Shown: piece by piece, positions 19,044 to 26,661 of the stretch | How the letters are laid out: the number at the start of each line of letters is the position of its first letter | Position numbering within the stretch: the stretch's first letter is position 1 | NCBI GenBank assembly: GCA_900113995.1 | Contig: FORK01000015.1 | Coordinates: forward strand, 1 to 64,000 | Length of the DNA: 64,000 nucleotides | Reading direction: 5' to 3' | Source of the DNA: Ruminococcaceae bacterium D5 | Lineage (GTDB): Bacteria; Bacillota; Clostridia; Oscillospirales; Ruminococcaceae | Position numbers and translations under genes: made by a program | Notes under the pieces: generated by a model | What the model saw: only the letters and a program-made list of their open reading frames with translations | Database searches by the model: none | What the model was told of the DNA's origin: nothing

Positions 19044-19429
19044 ATACGAATACCCCCTATTATTACGTTGCGATTGCGATTCGGTGTCATTACAGACTAA
19101 AATGTCCTTTTTGTAAAGTGTAAAAGAGCATAGATCACTTTCGGTGTAATATACAATACTTTAAGTGTTGACAAATTGGAAACAGTGTGATACCCTATAG
19201 TTGCGAAGGATGACCGGCCAGAACAAGGGCGCCTCCGCCACCCGTCCTCTTCTCCACGCGGCGTTTTTACGCCGCGTGAGGACGTGTGTTTGCGGGATTG
19301 TCTTGTGATTGATTCATACCAAGGGATTATACTATCCAACACCTTACATTTCAGTAACAAAGAGTTGCTTTTGCAAAAAATAAGAAGAGTATTCTTCTCA
19401 TTTTTGTCACCGTTTTGTGAATAATATCC
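19044..19429 (+). promoter_or_regulatory. Promoter region of surface protein 3
   Basis: This AT-rich stretch carries TTGACA (19168-19173), a 17-base spacer and TACCCT (19191-19196), and a second possible -10 TATACT at 19328-19333 with a poor -35. A perfect 10-bp hairpin with a TTTT loop lies at 19255-19278. Tandem AATCGC units at about 19070-19082 near the XRE start could be an operator. No coding region is supported. Confidence 0.5.
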
Positions 19430-19501
19430 GTTTTTCCGGCAGAGGTGTGGAGAGTGCCTCCGCCCGAAAATAGAAATGAAATTTTAGGAGGAAAACAAGC
19501 C
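19430..19501 (+). promoter_or_regulatory. Conserved mRNA leader shared with surface protein 4
   Basis: The last 72 bases before the start align with the leader of the minus-strand gene at 38052-39116. Shared blocks include GTTTTTC, TGGAGAGT, CTCCGCCCG, GAAATGAAATTT and AGGAGGA. In both copies the CGG-rich 5' arm can pair with CCGCCC-type sequence, with an A-C mismatch at the same place. Similarity between leaders of diverged genes suggests either a functional element or recent duplication. Confidence 0.6.
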
Positions 19502-20677
19502 ATGAAGAAGTTTTTATCTCTGCTTATGGCCGTCGCGATGGTTATGAGCCTCTCCGCTGTTGCTTTTGCAAAGGGTGAAGAGATCAATGCTGGTGTTCAG
19601 GAGATCGGGATTGATCATGCACTGAAGTATTCCGCCGACAGCAACACCATGGTACCCTTTGTCATCGAATACGGCAAGGCCGCCTACTTCCCCATCCTCG
19701 GTTTTGACAGAAACGACTATGAGCTTGACGGCAGCGAGGCTGTCCTGAAGGAAGGTGCTGAGATGCATCTTATTTCACGTCAGGAAGTTGTCGACGGCTT
19801 GAAGGTCAAAGTCGACTACGAGCAGGGCAGGGAGCTCGTTGAGAGCGTTGCCGTTGTCAAGAAGTTTGTCGAAAACCTTGCGCTCGATGGCTCTATCGTC
19901 GACAAGAGGGACGCCGTCCCCGGCTATTACTATTTCATCGAGTTCAAGACCGTCCCCAAGGATACCACTTCTGATGCTGATATCGTTGCGACTGTTGAAC
20001 TGAACAAGAGCAAGAAGGGCGACGACTCCATTGGTACCGGCAGCAACAAGGTTGATCTCAATTACAAGGTAAAGGACATGGAGCGGGATATCACCATCAA
20101 TGTGGGTTATGAGCGTTCCTACTATGCCGCAAAGGTTCTTGACTCCGGCTATTATACTGAGAACGCTCAGGAACTGATGGTTACGACTGATAGTGTCGGC
20201 GACTCCATCGCACTTGCTCCGGATGATCCCTACCTGCTCAAGTTCGACTATGACGACGAAGTAGAGTTTACCTTCGGTGCTTTTGCCGATCAGAATGAAG
20301 GCGTCTTTACCGTCGACGTTTCCGGTCAGGGCAAGGTTCTGCTCTACTACACCACCATTCTTGACGATGGCATCGCCGCCGCGAACCCCGATGCCAAAAT
20401 CTTCGCGCTGAACTTCAACAACACCAAATTCAACCGTACTGGTGAGTTCACCTACGAGGGCGAGGATTTTGAGTACGCTTATCAGGTCATGGAAGACGGC
20501 TCCCTGAAGCTTCTTGGCGAGTTCGACGGCGAGGAAATTTCCTTCAAGACCCGCGTGCTCGGCCAGTACCTCTTCTCCGACGTTGAGCTGACCGCTGCTC
20601 CCGCCGAGGTGGAAGAGCCCACCGTTGAGGTTCCCACCGTTGATGTGACCAACCCCTCCACCGGCGCGATTGCCTGA
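19502..20677 (+). CDS. Surface protein 3 of the family, short secreted form
   Basis: The 391-residue exported protein has a signal peptide (1-21, ending SAVAFA), the first domain motif YGKAAYFPIL near 56-65, and VDYEQGRELVESVAVVKKF near 105-123. The second domain contains FKTVPKDTTSDADIV, ELNKSKKGDDS, FDYDDEVEFTFGAFADQNEG, NFNNTKFNRTGEF and RVLGQYLFSDVELT. It has no coiled coil and no membrane anchor, and ends VDVTNPSTGAIA. AGGAGGAAAACAAGCC precedes the ATG. Codon choice and lower GC than its neighbours suggest high expression. It is a close relative of the gene at 38052-39116. Its function is unknown. Confidence 0.88.
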   Translation: MKKFLSLLMAVAMVMSLSAVAFAKGEEINAGVQEIGIDHALKYSADSNTMVPFVIEYGKAAYFPILGFDRNDYELDGSEAVLKEGAEMHLISRQEVVDGLKVKVDYEQGRELVESVAVVKKFVENLALDGSIVDKRDAVPGYYYFIEFKTVPKDTTSDADIVATVELNKSKKGDDSIGTGSNKVDLNYKVKDMERDITINVGYERSYYAAKVLDSGYYTENAQELMVTTDSVGDSIALAPDDPYLLKFDYDDEVEFTFGAFADQNEGVFTVDVSGQGKVLLYYTTILDDGIAAANPDAKIFALNFNNTKFNRTGEFTYEGEDFEYAYQVMEDGSLKLLGEFDGEEISFKTRVLGQYLFSDVELTAAPAEVEEPTVEVPTVDVTNPSTGAIA

Positions 20678-20700
20678 GCATTTTCCCGTTACAGCATCCA

Positions 20701-20734
20701 AAAAGGGCCGCCCACTCTCCGGGGCGGCCCTTTT
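20701..20734. terminator. Bidirectional terminator between surface protein 3 and the LCP-like gene
   Basis: GGGCCGCCC (20705-20713) pairs with GGGCGGCCC (20722-20730), with AAAA before and TTTT after, so it can serve both convergent genes. Confidence 0.85.
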
Positions 20735-21603
20735 CAGCGTTCCGCCGGATCTCCAAACCTCCCCGCAATTTCCGCCAGCATTCCGGCGGAGGGCAGAAAG
20801 GTGTTCCGGCTGTCGTTATATTCGCCTGAGATTCCAACCAGCTCCACAGTGAGCGGACGGGCAGCCAGATGGGTCAGCGCCCGGCGGCGCGACTCAAAGT
20901 CACGCACCGTCAGGTCGCTTCTGCCCCAGTTGACCGCCGTCTCAAAGGCGGAAAGAAGCTGATTCTCTCCCATCAGCGGCAGGCGCTGGACAAAGCCCTC
21001 GCGCAGCAAATCTCCCGCCAGCGCAAGACGGCCCGCCTCGTCATCCCCTCCGTAGGCAATCAGCAGCGCGAGCTTGGCGCCGTCGAGAAGCTGCCTGCCC
21101 TCGGTGATCGCCGTCGTGCCGTCCGGCAGCACTAACGGCTGTTCCAGCGTATAGTCGAGCGCGCCGACCACGATACAGAGCCGGCGGAACGCATCGGCAT
21201 CCAGTTCCAGCCACCGGTCGCTGCGGCAGCCGAGGACACGGGCAATCGCCTCCGACCCGCGCGCGCCTCCTTCCCGGTGCCATACGGCGGCGGCGGAGTC
21301 AAAACGTCCGGCATCCTCCACCATCGTTTCCGGGGGCAGGACGCAGAGCCGCACCTCCCCGGCCGCCGGGTCGATGCGGCAGAGCACAAAGCAGTTGGGG
21401 CGTTCTCCGCCGACGGTGCGTCCCGCAGCGATCAGCGTCAGGGCATCGGCGCTCTGTGGGTAATATGCCTCCTGTGTCTCCGGCAAAAACACGCCGCTGC
21501 CTGCGAAACGCATCAACGCCACCGAAAAAGGCAGCGACAGAACTGCCAATCCCAGAAAAAACGCATGAAAGAACTGCCTTCTTCCCGAATGCGGCCGTTC
21601 CAT
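20734..21603 (-). CDS. LytR-CpsA-Psr-like (LCP) protein, divergent
   Basis: The 289-residue protein has a short basic N-terminus and one membrane helix (about 10-31), then an extracellular domain. The LCP-like pattern is GEVRLCVLPPETMVED near 82-97, LDADAFRRLCIVVGALDYTL near 134, and EGRQLLDGAKLALLIAYGGDD near 168. Bona fide LCP ligases attach glycopolymers to peptidoglycan and carry conserved arginines, as in an IPRDT motif and YVRxR; here these positions read LPPET and IAYGG. It may therefore be an inactive or altered member. Family placement is moderate. It converges on a surface-protein gene. Confidence 0.55.
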   Translation of the reverse strand: MERPHSGRRQFFHAFFLGLAVLSLPFSVALMRFAGSGVFLPETQEAYYPQSADALTLIAAGRTVGGERPNCFVLCRIDPAAGEVRLCVLPPETMVEDAGRFDSAAAVWHREGGARGSEAIARVLGCRSDRWLELDADAFRRLCIVVGALDYTLEQPLVLPDGTTAITEGRQLLDGAKLALLIAYGGDDEAGRLALAGDLLREGFVQRLPLMGENQLLSAFETAVNWGRSDLTVRDFESRRRALTHLAARPLTVELVGISGEYNDSRNTFLPSAGMLAEIAGRFGDPAER

Positions 21604-21760
21604 TCATCCATCTCCTTCCTTTTCCCCTATTGTGGGAGGAAAGAGAGCGGCATATACAGCATCGAAAATTTTGAAAGGGGCCTCCGCAATCCGCGCAAAA
21701 TTTTGCCCCGGCCTGTACTGAGCAGGCCGGGGCTACATAGGGGAAAGGTGGTCAGCAGAT

Positions 21761-22387
21761 TCAGCGGCCGGTCAGCACAGGGGCGTCCGGCTCAACCTTG
21801 GCGATAAATGCCTTGATGTGGTTGGACATCTTTTTATAGACCGGGAAGGTAAGCAGCGAAACGAGCAGGCCCTTGATCATATTGAATGGCAGCGCGCCAA
21901 AAAGAAGATAGCTGTTGGTATCGTGGATCAGCGGATTGACCGAGCCGCAGGCCGAGAAAATCGCTTCCATCGGCATAACCTTGCTGAAGAAGGGCAGCAG
22001 CAGGAATTTGTTGGCCAGCACCCCCGCGGCGGCAATGCAGACGGTGCCGACAGCGCAGGCGAGGACTGCGCCGCGCTTGGTGTGGTGGCGGCGGTAGACG
22101 ATCGAAGCCGAAACGGCGAAGGAGGAAGTGATGATGAAATCGGCCAGCTCCCCGACGCCGCCGGTCCCGCTTGAAAAGAGATGGACGAAGGCCTTGAGGA
22201 AGGCCATTGCCACCCCGGCTGCCGGCCCGAGGATAAAGCTGCCGATCAGGATCGGGATGGCCGAAGGGTCCACCTTGAGGAAGGGCGGCATAAAGGGCAG
22301 CGGCATTTCGAAGTACATCAGGATGGTGGCAATGGTGGCAAACATGGCGGTGACGGTGATTCTGCGGGTACGTACAGAGGTTTTCAT
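21761..22387 (-). CDS. ribU: Riboflavin ECF transporter S component RibU
   Basis: This 208-residue protein has about six membrane helices. It starts with MKTSVRTRRITVTAMFATIA, the usual S-component N-terminus, followed by MPLPFMPPFLKVDPSAIPIL near residues 33-52, characteristic of RibU. It binds riboflavin and works with the shared ECF ATPases and EcfT, which are not in this window. The FMN riboswitch in its leader confirms the substrate. AGGAGCG precedes the ATG at 22387; longer reading frames run into the riboswitch. Confidence 0.93.
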   Translation of the reverse strand: MKTSVRTRRITVTAMFATIATILMYFEMPLPFMPPFLKVDPSAIPILIGSFILGPAAGVAMAFLKAFVHLFSSGTGGVGELADFIITSSFAVSASIVYRRHHTKRGAVLACAVGTVCIAAAGVLANKFLLLPFFSKVMPMEAIFSACGSVNPLIHDTNSYLLFGALPFNMIKGLLVSLLTFPVYKKMSNHIKAFIAKVEPDAPVLTGR

Positions 22388-22425
22388 AAGAGACGCTCCT
22401 TTTTTCCAATTAGCTGTTTTGGAAA

Positions 22426-22456
22426 ACAAAAAGCCCGCGCTGTCAAAAGCGCGGGC
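22426..22456 (-). terminator. Riboswitch-controlled terminator before ribU
   Basis: On the minus strand, GCCCGCGCT and AGCGCGGGC (22448-22456 with 22433-22441) form a 9-bp stem followed by a T-rich run (A-rich 22421-22432 on plus). It lies between the FMN aptamer and ribU, as expected for an expression platform. Confidence 0.85.
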
Positions 22457-22529
22457 GCAGATGGCGAAAATCGACACAGAAATGATCCGGCGTCTTTTCC
22501 GCGCCGAACCCCGAGACTGTGCTCGTCAT

Positions 22530-22659
22530 CTGTTTCTTTCATCCGGACTATACCGTCGGTTCCGGAATCACACCGGAATCGGCCTTTCGAAAAGGCTCGC
22601 GGACTTGTGGCATACCGCCCATTACCGCCGGTGGGGAATCACACCCCGCCCTGAAACAG
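22530..22659 (-). promoter_or_regulatory. FMN riboswitch (RFN element)
   Basis: Read on the minus strand, the aptamer opens with GAAACAG-complementary ends (22653-22659 with 22530-22536). It contains the conserved blocks GGCGGGGTGTGATTCCC, ACCGGCGGTAATG, GTCCGCGAG, CCGGTGTGATTCCGG and the closing AGTCCGGATGAAAG. FMN binding would favour the downstream terminator and shut off ribU. Confidence 0.95.
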
Positions 22660-22668
22660 CTTACCTGC

Positions 22669-22697
22669 ATTATAGTGCAGGTCTTTTTTGTTGTCAA
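22669..22697 (-). promoter_or_regulatory. Sigma-A promoter of riboswitch-ribU
   Basis: Consensus TTGACA (22692-22697), 17-base spacer and TATAAT (22669-22674) on the minus strand, just ahead of the aptamer. Confidence 0.9.
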
Positions 22698-22734
22698 GAA
22701 AAATTTCAGGAACCCTTCCGGCGCGGGGAAGAAG

Positions 22735-23040
22735 CACGGTGAAGCTGATCCCCATCTCTCTGCCCGACGCGGCGGAGATGCTGCCGCGATGGCGCCCGGC
22801 GATTCTTTGGGCGATGGAAAGCCCGAGTCCGTATCCACCCAGCTCCCGCGCGCGGGAGCTGTCGGCCCGATGGAACCGCTCGAAGAGGTGGGAAAGCTGC
22901 CCGGCCGTCAGCGGTTCTTCGTCATTATGCACCGTCAGACGGACCTTCTCCGCCGCCGCGAGCACAAGTTCACCGGCCGCATCCGGAGATTCCCTCTGCA
23001 CCGTGATCCTTGCATCCGCCTCCACCGCCGGTTCTAGCGA
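22735..23040 (-). pseudogene. Remnant of a sensor histidine kinase (ATPase domain C-terminus)
   Basis: The minus strand reads the end of an HATPase domain: VRLTVHNDEEPL, then HLFERFHRADSSR (F box), GGYGLGLSIAQRIAGRHRG (G2 box) and ISFTVLLPRA. There is no start, phospho-accepting histidine or sensor part, and no response regulator nearby. The frame runs on to 22639 through promoter and riboswitch DNA, which is not coding. Upstream it breaks near a 28-bp palindrome at 23044-23071. Confidence 0.8.
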
Positions 23041-23043
23041 CGG

Positions 23044-23071
23044 CCCATGCCGCCGGAACCGGCGGCATGGG
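23044..23071. repeat. 28-bp palindrome
   Basis: CCCATGCCGCCGG-AA-CCGGCGGCATGGG is perfectly self-complementary. It marks the 5' edge of the kinase remnant. The 250 bases between it and the next promoter hold no gene that I can support. Confidence 0.7.
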
Positions 23072-23316
23072 CTGCGCCCCTATGGGTCCGGGCGCATGGC
23101 CCGTGAGCCCGGAGCGAGGAAGGAAAACAGCGAATCCTCTGCGTCATGAGAATGCTTCTTCCTCTTTTATTTCTATTTCTCTTCTTCCGAACGCGTCCGG
23201 CAAATTCAGCCGGGCGCGCTCATCTTGTCGGATGAATTATCAAATTTGATATGCAATTATTCCAAAAATCATCTTGGTATATATAGCAAAAATATATAAA
23301 ATCTTTGAATTTTTTC

Positions 23317-23345
23317 TTGAACTTGTCTGTTGTCGGTGATATAAT
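23317..23345 (+). promoter_or_regulatory. Sigma-A promoter of the CstA-type gene
   Basis: TTGAAC (23317-23322), 17-base spacer, TATAAT (23340-23345), inside an AT-rich segment. It leaves a leader of about 130 bases. Confidence 0.8.
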
Positions 23346-23483
23346 AGAGCCGGTTAGGGAACGGTATGCCGCCTTTCCCCAGACGCCCTCCCCCTTCCGC
23401 CCGCGGGAGGGCGTCCGCACGTCACGATGAGATGGATCGCACCGGTGGGCGGAACATCCGGCGCAGCGATGGAGGGAAAACAT

Positions 23484-24935
23484 ATGGTAACTTTTCTGGT
23501 CTGTTTTCTTCTGCTGCTGATAGGCTTCTTCACCTACAGCAAAATTGTGGAGCGGGTCTTCTGTGTCGATGACCGCGCCACTCCGGCCATGGTGCATCCC
23601 GATGGGGTGGACTTTGTGCCGATGAAAACCTGGCGCATTTTTCTGGTTCAGCTGCTCAACATTGCAGGCCTCGGCCCGATTTACGGCGCCCTTTCCGGCG
23701 CATGCTGGGGTCCGCGCGTTTATCTCTGGATTGTCTTTGGAACAATTCTGGGCGGCGGCGTACATGACTTTCTTTCCGGTATGATGAGCGAGCGCCACGA
23801 CGGCGCCTCGATCTCCGAAATTGTCGGCATCTATCTCGGCAGGATCATGGCGATCGTCATGCGGATTTTCTCCGTTATTCTTCTGATTCTGGTGGGCACC
23901 AACTTTTCCCTCGGACCAGCCGCGCTGATCGGCAAGCTGACTCCCGAGGCGCTGAACACCACCTTCTGGCTTGCTGTGATTCTGCTTTACTATTTCGTTG
24001 CCACCTTCCTGCCGATCGATAAGATTATTGGCAAGATCTATCCGCTCTTCGGCGGTGCGCTGATCATCATGGCGGTCGGCATCGCCGGAGTCCTGCTCTT
24101 CAGCGGAAGCTATGTCATGCCCGAACTCACCGAATTCATCGGCGCCTCTGCACCTGCGCATCCCACCGGCCTGCCGATGTGGTCGATGATGTTCGTGACG
24201 GTGGCCTGCGGTGCGATTTCCGGCTTCCACGCCACCCAATCCCCGATGATGGCCCGCTGCATGACCTCTGAACGCGAAGGCCGCACCGTTTTTTACGGCG
24301 CGATGGTCACCGAAGGAGTCATTGCCCTGATTTGGGCCGCCGCAGGCGTCTCGTTCTACAACGGGGTCGGTCCGCTGAGCGAGGCAATTTCCTCGATGGG
24401 CGCCGGCAACGTCGTCTACGAGATCTCCACCACCATGATGGGCCCGGTCGGCGGCGTTCTGGCCATGCTCGGCGTCATCGCCTGCCCCATTACCTCGGGC
24501 GATACCGCATTCCGTTCCGCCCGTCTGACCATTGCCGACTGGTTCAAGATCGATCAGAGCGGCTGGAAGAACCGCCTCTTCCTTTCGGTTCCGGTGCTGC
24601 TCGCCGGCGCTGTCCTGACCCAGTGGGGCGACTTCAACACCCTGTGGCGCTATTTCTCCTGGAGCAACCAGACCCTCGCCATGATGGTTCTCTGGGCCGG
24701 TGCGGTTTATCTGCATCGCAACGGCTTCCCGCCCGCTGCCTGCTTTATCGCCGCTCTGCCTGCGACCTTCATGACCGCCGTCTCGGTCACTTACTTCTTC
24801 CAGGCGCCCGAGTGCCTGCATCTGCCGGTCTCGGTTGCCTATCCGGTCGGCCTTGTTTCGGCGCTTCTGCTGCTCGCCATCTTTGTTTGGCGGGAATGGA
24901 TCGCCAATCAGAAAAAGGTCCTCAAAAAAGCTTAA
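23484..24935 (+). CDS. cstA: CstA-family carbon starvation / peptide transporter
   Basis: The 483-residue polytopic membrane protein has family blocks VERVFCVDDRATPAMVHPDG near 22-41, LLNIAGLGPIYGALSGACWG near 57-76, GGGVHDFLSGMMSERHDG near 88-105 and CGAISGFHATQSPMMARC near 243-260. CstA/BtsT proteins import small peptides or pyruvate; this shorter form is common in anaerobic Firmicutes. ATG 23484 follows GGAGGGAAAACAT. It stands alone between its own promoter and terminator. The substrate cannot be told from sequence. Confidence 0.88.
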   Translation: MVTFLVCFLLLLIGFFTYSKIVERVFCVDDRATPAMVHPDGVDFVPMKTWRIFLVQLLNIAGLGPIYGALSGACWGPRVYLWIVFGTILGGGVHDFLSGMMSERHDGASISEIVGIYLGRIMAIVMRIFSVILLILVGTNFSLGPAALIGKLTPEALNTTFWLAVILLYYFVATFLPIDKIIGKIYPLFGGALIIMAVGIAGVLLFSGSYVMPELTEFIGASAPAHPTGLPMWSMMFVTVACGAISGFHATQSPMMARCMTSEREGRTVFYGAMVTEGVIALIWAAAGVSFYNGVGPLSEAISSMGAGNVVYEISTTMMGPVGGVLAMLGVIACPITSGDTAFRSARLTIADWFKIDQSGWKNRLFLSVPVLLAGAVLTQWGDFNTLWRYFSWSNQTLAMMVLWAGAVYLHRNGFPPAACFIAALPATFMTAVSVTYFFQAPECLHLPVSVAYPVGLVSALLLLAIFVWREWIANQKKVLKKA

Positions 24936-24950
24936 ATTCCGCAGCTCAAA

Positions 24951-24977
24951 CGGCCGCCTTTCGGGCGGCCGTTTTTT
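24951..24977 (+). terminator. Terminator of cstA
   Basis: CGGCCGCC (24951-24958) pairs with GGCGGCCG (24964-24971), followed by six T residues. Confidence 0.9.
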
Positions 24978-25005
24978 GCCGCAAAAGATTCCCCCTGTTC
25001 TGAGA

Positions 25006-25035
25006 TTGCGCGTGATGTCCGGGGTATGCTATACT
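25006..25035 (+). promoter_or_regulatory. Promoter of the GNAT gene set
   Basis: TTGCGC (25006-25011), 18-base spacer, TATACT (25030-25035). It leads to the GTG at 25063, preceded by AGGGGGG, which is the expected original start of the acetyltransferase. Confidence 0.65.
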
Positions 25036-25127
25036 GATAGAAACACAGGGGGGAATCTGCCGGTGGAAATACACAAAATCCGAAGGGACAAGAGAATCTT
25101 CTGCTGCTCGCGGATGATCAGGAGGAG

Positions 25128-25544
25128 ATGATCGAACGCTATCTGGAACTGGAACGGGGCGCTCTTTTTCTTTTGTCCGAGCTGGGCGCCCGCCGCGCCG
25201 CAGCGGTGGTGACGCAGGAGAGCGGCACCGTCTGCGAGCTGAAGAACCTTGCGGTCGAGCCGGAGTTTCAGCGGAGGGGATACGGCCGGGCGCGGGTCGG
25301 ATGGCTGGCAGGCCACTACCGGAGCAGGTTTGAGACGATGCAGGTCGGAACCGGCGAAGCGCCCTCCACCCTCGCTTTCTATCAAAGCTACGGGTTTTCC
25401 CCCTCCCACCGGATTTCCGGTTTTTTTACCATTCATTACGACCATCCCATCGTGGAGGACGGGGTGCTGCTGGCCGATATGGCGGTGCTGTCCATGCCAC
25501 TGACAGCGGCACCCATCGTAACTTTTCGGGAGGGATTTCTGTGA
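25128..25544 (+). CDS. GNAT-family N-acetyltransferase, probably frameshifted near its N-terminus
   Basis: The 138-residue frame has the acetyl-CoA binding block AVEPEFQRRGYGRARV near residues 42-57 and ends like small GNAT enzymes. The true start appears to be the GTG at 25063 (ribosome-binding site AGGGGGG), which reads VEIHKIRRDK. The homologous continuation ENLLLLADDQEEMIERYL lies one base out of frame, near 25095. One added G there would give an intact protein about 21 residues longer. As read, only the ATG at 25128 is open. It overlaps the next gene by 4 bases. Confidence 0.75.
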   Translation: MIERYLELERGALFLLSELGARRAAAVVTQESGTVCELKNLAVEPEFQRRGYGRARVGWLAGHYRSRFETMQVGTGEAPSTLAFYQSYGFSPSHRISGFFTIHYDHPIVEDGVLLADMAVLSMPLTAAPIVTFREGFL

Positions 25545-25939
25545 ACAAGCCGCCTCTTCACAAAACGCAGATGATCGCGATCGCGGTGTTCCTTCTGCTC
25601 GCCGTCCTCTCGATCGGGGCAATGGTCTACCGGCGCGCCGGAACAAAGGACGCGATGACCGCCATCGTCTCGGTGGACGGAAACGACCTGCTCACGATCG
25701 ACCTTTCGGCGGACGCTGAGCCCTACGAGATTTCCCTGGAGGAGCTGGCCGGAATCGGCATGACGCTGGAGGTTCGGGAGCATGCCGTGCGGGTGCTGCA
25801 CTCCGACTGCCCCGACCAGATCTGCGTCCATGCGGGCTGGCTTGCGAAGGATATGGATATCGCCATCTGTATGCCGAACCGCGTTTCGGTGGTCGTCTCC
25901 CATACGGGAGAGTCGCGAAGCCTGCGGACCGGCGGCTGA
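25541..25939 (+). CDS. NusG domain II-containing exported/membrane-tethered protein
   Basis: The 132-residue protein has one N-terminal hydrophobic segment (about 10-29) and a small beta domain. Its DCPDQICVHAGW motif near residues 89-100, followed by ICMPNRVSVVV, is typical of the NusG_II family that often precedes isoprenoid or Rnf-type genes in Firmicutes. The two cysteines are conserved; the role is unknown. GTG start follows GGGAGGG and overlaps the GNAT stop codon (GTGA). Confidence 0.8.
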   Translation: MNKPPLHKTQMIAIAVFLLLAVLSIGAMVYRRAGTKDAMTAIVSVDGNDLLTIDLSADAEPYEISLEELAGIGMTLEVREHAVRVLHSDCPDQICVHAGWLAKDMDIAICMPNRVSVVVSHTGESRSLRTGG

Positions 25940-25981
25940 GGCGCGGCAGGTCCGCCGCGCACCCGGAAAGGGGAGGATTGC

Positions 25982-26356
25982 TTGGAACTCAATGAGCTGC
26001 TGTTTTTTGACCGGATGCCGCGGATGCTTCCGGTGTATGAAACGCTTCGGAATGAACTGGCGCAGCGGTATCCGCAGATGAAAATCACCGTCGGCAAGAC
26101 GCAGATTTCCTTTCGGAGCCGGTACATTTTTGCGATGGCCTCCCTGCCGGTCCGCCGCATCAGGGGCTGCCCGGATGAATTTCTCCTTGTTTCGTTCGGC
26201 CTGTCCCGCCGCCTGGAGGACGACAGAATCTTTCAGGCGGTAGAACCCTGTCCCAACCGCTGGACACATCATGTCGTCGTCACCGGCAGAAGGGAAATCG
26301 ACAGCCGGCTGATGCAGTGGCTGGAGGAGGCGCACCAATTTTCCATGACCAAATAG
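25982..26356 (+). CDS. DUF5655-like small protein
   Basis: The 124-residue soluble protein has ITVGKTQISFRSRYIFA near residues 37-53, PNRWTHHVVV near 89-98, and a C-terminal IDSRLMQWLEEAHQFS helix, matching what I know of the DUF5655 pattern. Function is unknown. TTG start is preceded by AAGGGGAGGATTGC. It follows the NusG_II gene by 42 bases and is probably co-transcribed. Confidence 0.7.
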   Translation: MELNELLFFDRMPRMLPVYETLRNELAQRYPQMKITVGKTQISFRSRYIFAMASLPVRRIRGCPDEFLLVSFGLSRRLEDDRIFQAVEPCPNRWTHHVVVTGRREIDSRLMQWLEEAHQFSMTK

Positions 26357-26365
26357 CCGCCGGAA

Positions 26366-26387
26366 CAAAAGGAAAAGCCTCCTTTTG
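26366..26387 (+). terminator. Terminator-like hairpin after the DUF5655 gene
   Basis: CAAAAGGA-N6-TCCTTTTG, followed by CCTTTT. Confidence 0.5.
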
Positions 26388-26415
26388 CCTTTTGGACTGA
26401 TTCAGGATATCAATA

Positions 26416-26446
26416 ACCTCCTTTCGTCGAAGGAACGAAAGGAGGT
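26416..26446 (+). promoter_or_regulatory. Hairpin enclosing a Shine-Dalgarno, followed by an ATG and a 5-codon frame
   Basis: ACCTCCTTTCGT (26416-26427) is perfectly complementary to ACGAAAGGAGGT (26435-26446). The second arm is a strong ribosome-binding site 8-10 bases before ATG 26457, which reads MATVR then stop at the edge of IS debris. The arrangement resembles the RBS-sequestering leader at 188-251, so it may be the left end of another lost element. This is inference. Confidence 0.45.
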
Positions 26447-26469
26447 ATATTCTCAGATGGCAACTGTTC

Positions 26470-26649
26470 GATAAGCGGCAGATGCCGCCACTGGCACCCT
26501 GTTTTCACGAAGTACAGCACCGCGTTTGTCAATTCCCGCTTGCTCCACTTGTACGTTCGCATCCCGGAATAGAGTGGTTCTATCACTGCCCACTGTGCAT
26601 CTGTCAGGTCGCTCGGGTACGCCTGCCGCACTTTATCGCTTCTTTTCAT
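26470..26649 (-). pseudogene. IS5-family transposase N-terminal remnant
   Basis: From ATG 26649 the minus strand reads YPSDLTDAQWAVIEPL, then RELTNAVLYFVKTGCQWRHLP, the N-terminal domain of IS5-group transposases. After WRHLP the homology stops at about 26475 and unrelated DNA follows; the DDE catalytic core is absent. A 23-base end sequence lies at 26675-26697. Confidence 0.85.
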
Positions 26650-26661
26650 GTGTTTATTTTA

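Noticed and set aside
19430-19501. Leader of surface protein 3 as a glycine riboswitch, because of its TGGAGAG block
   Set aside because: Only one short motif matches. The rest of the aptamer is missing, and the gene product is unrelated to glycine.
23220-24821. 533-residue minus-strand frame across the cstA gene
   Set aside because: It is antisense to a clear membrane transporter. The hydrophilic His/Gln-rich composition is typical of shadow frames.
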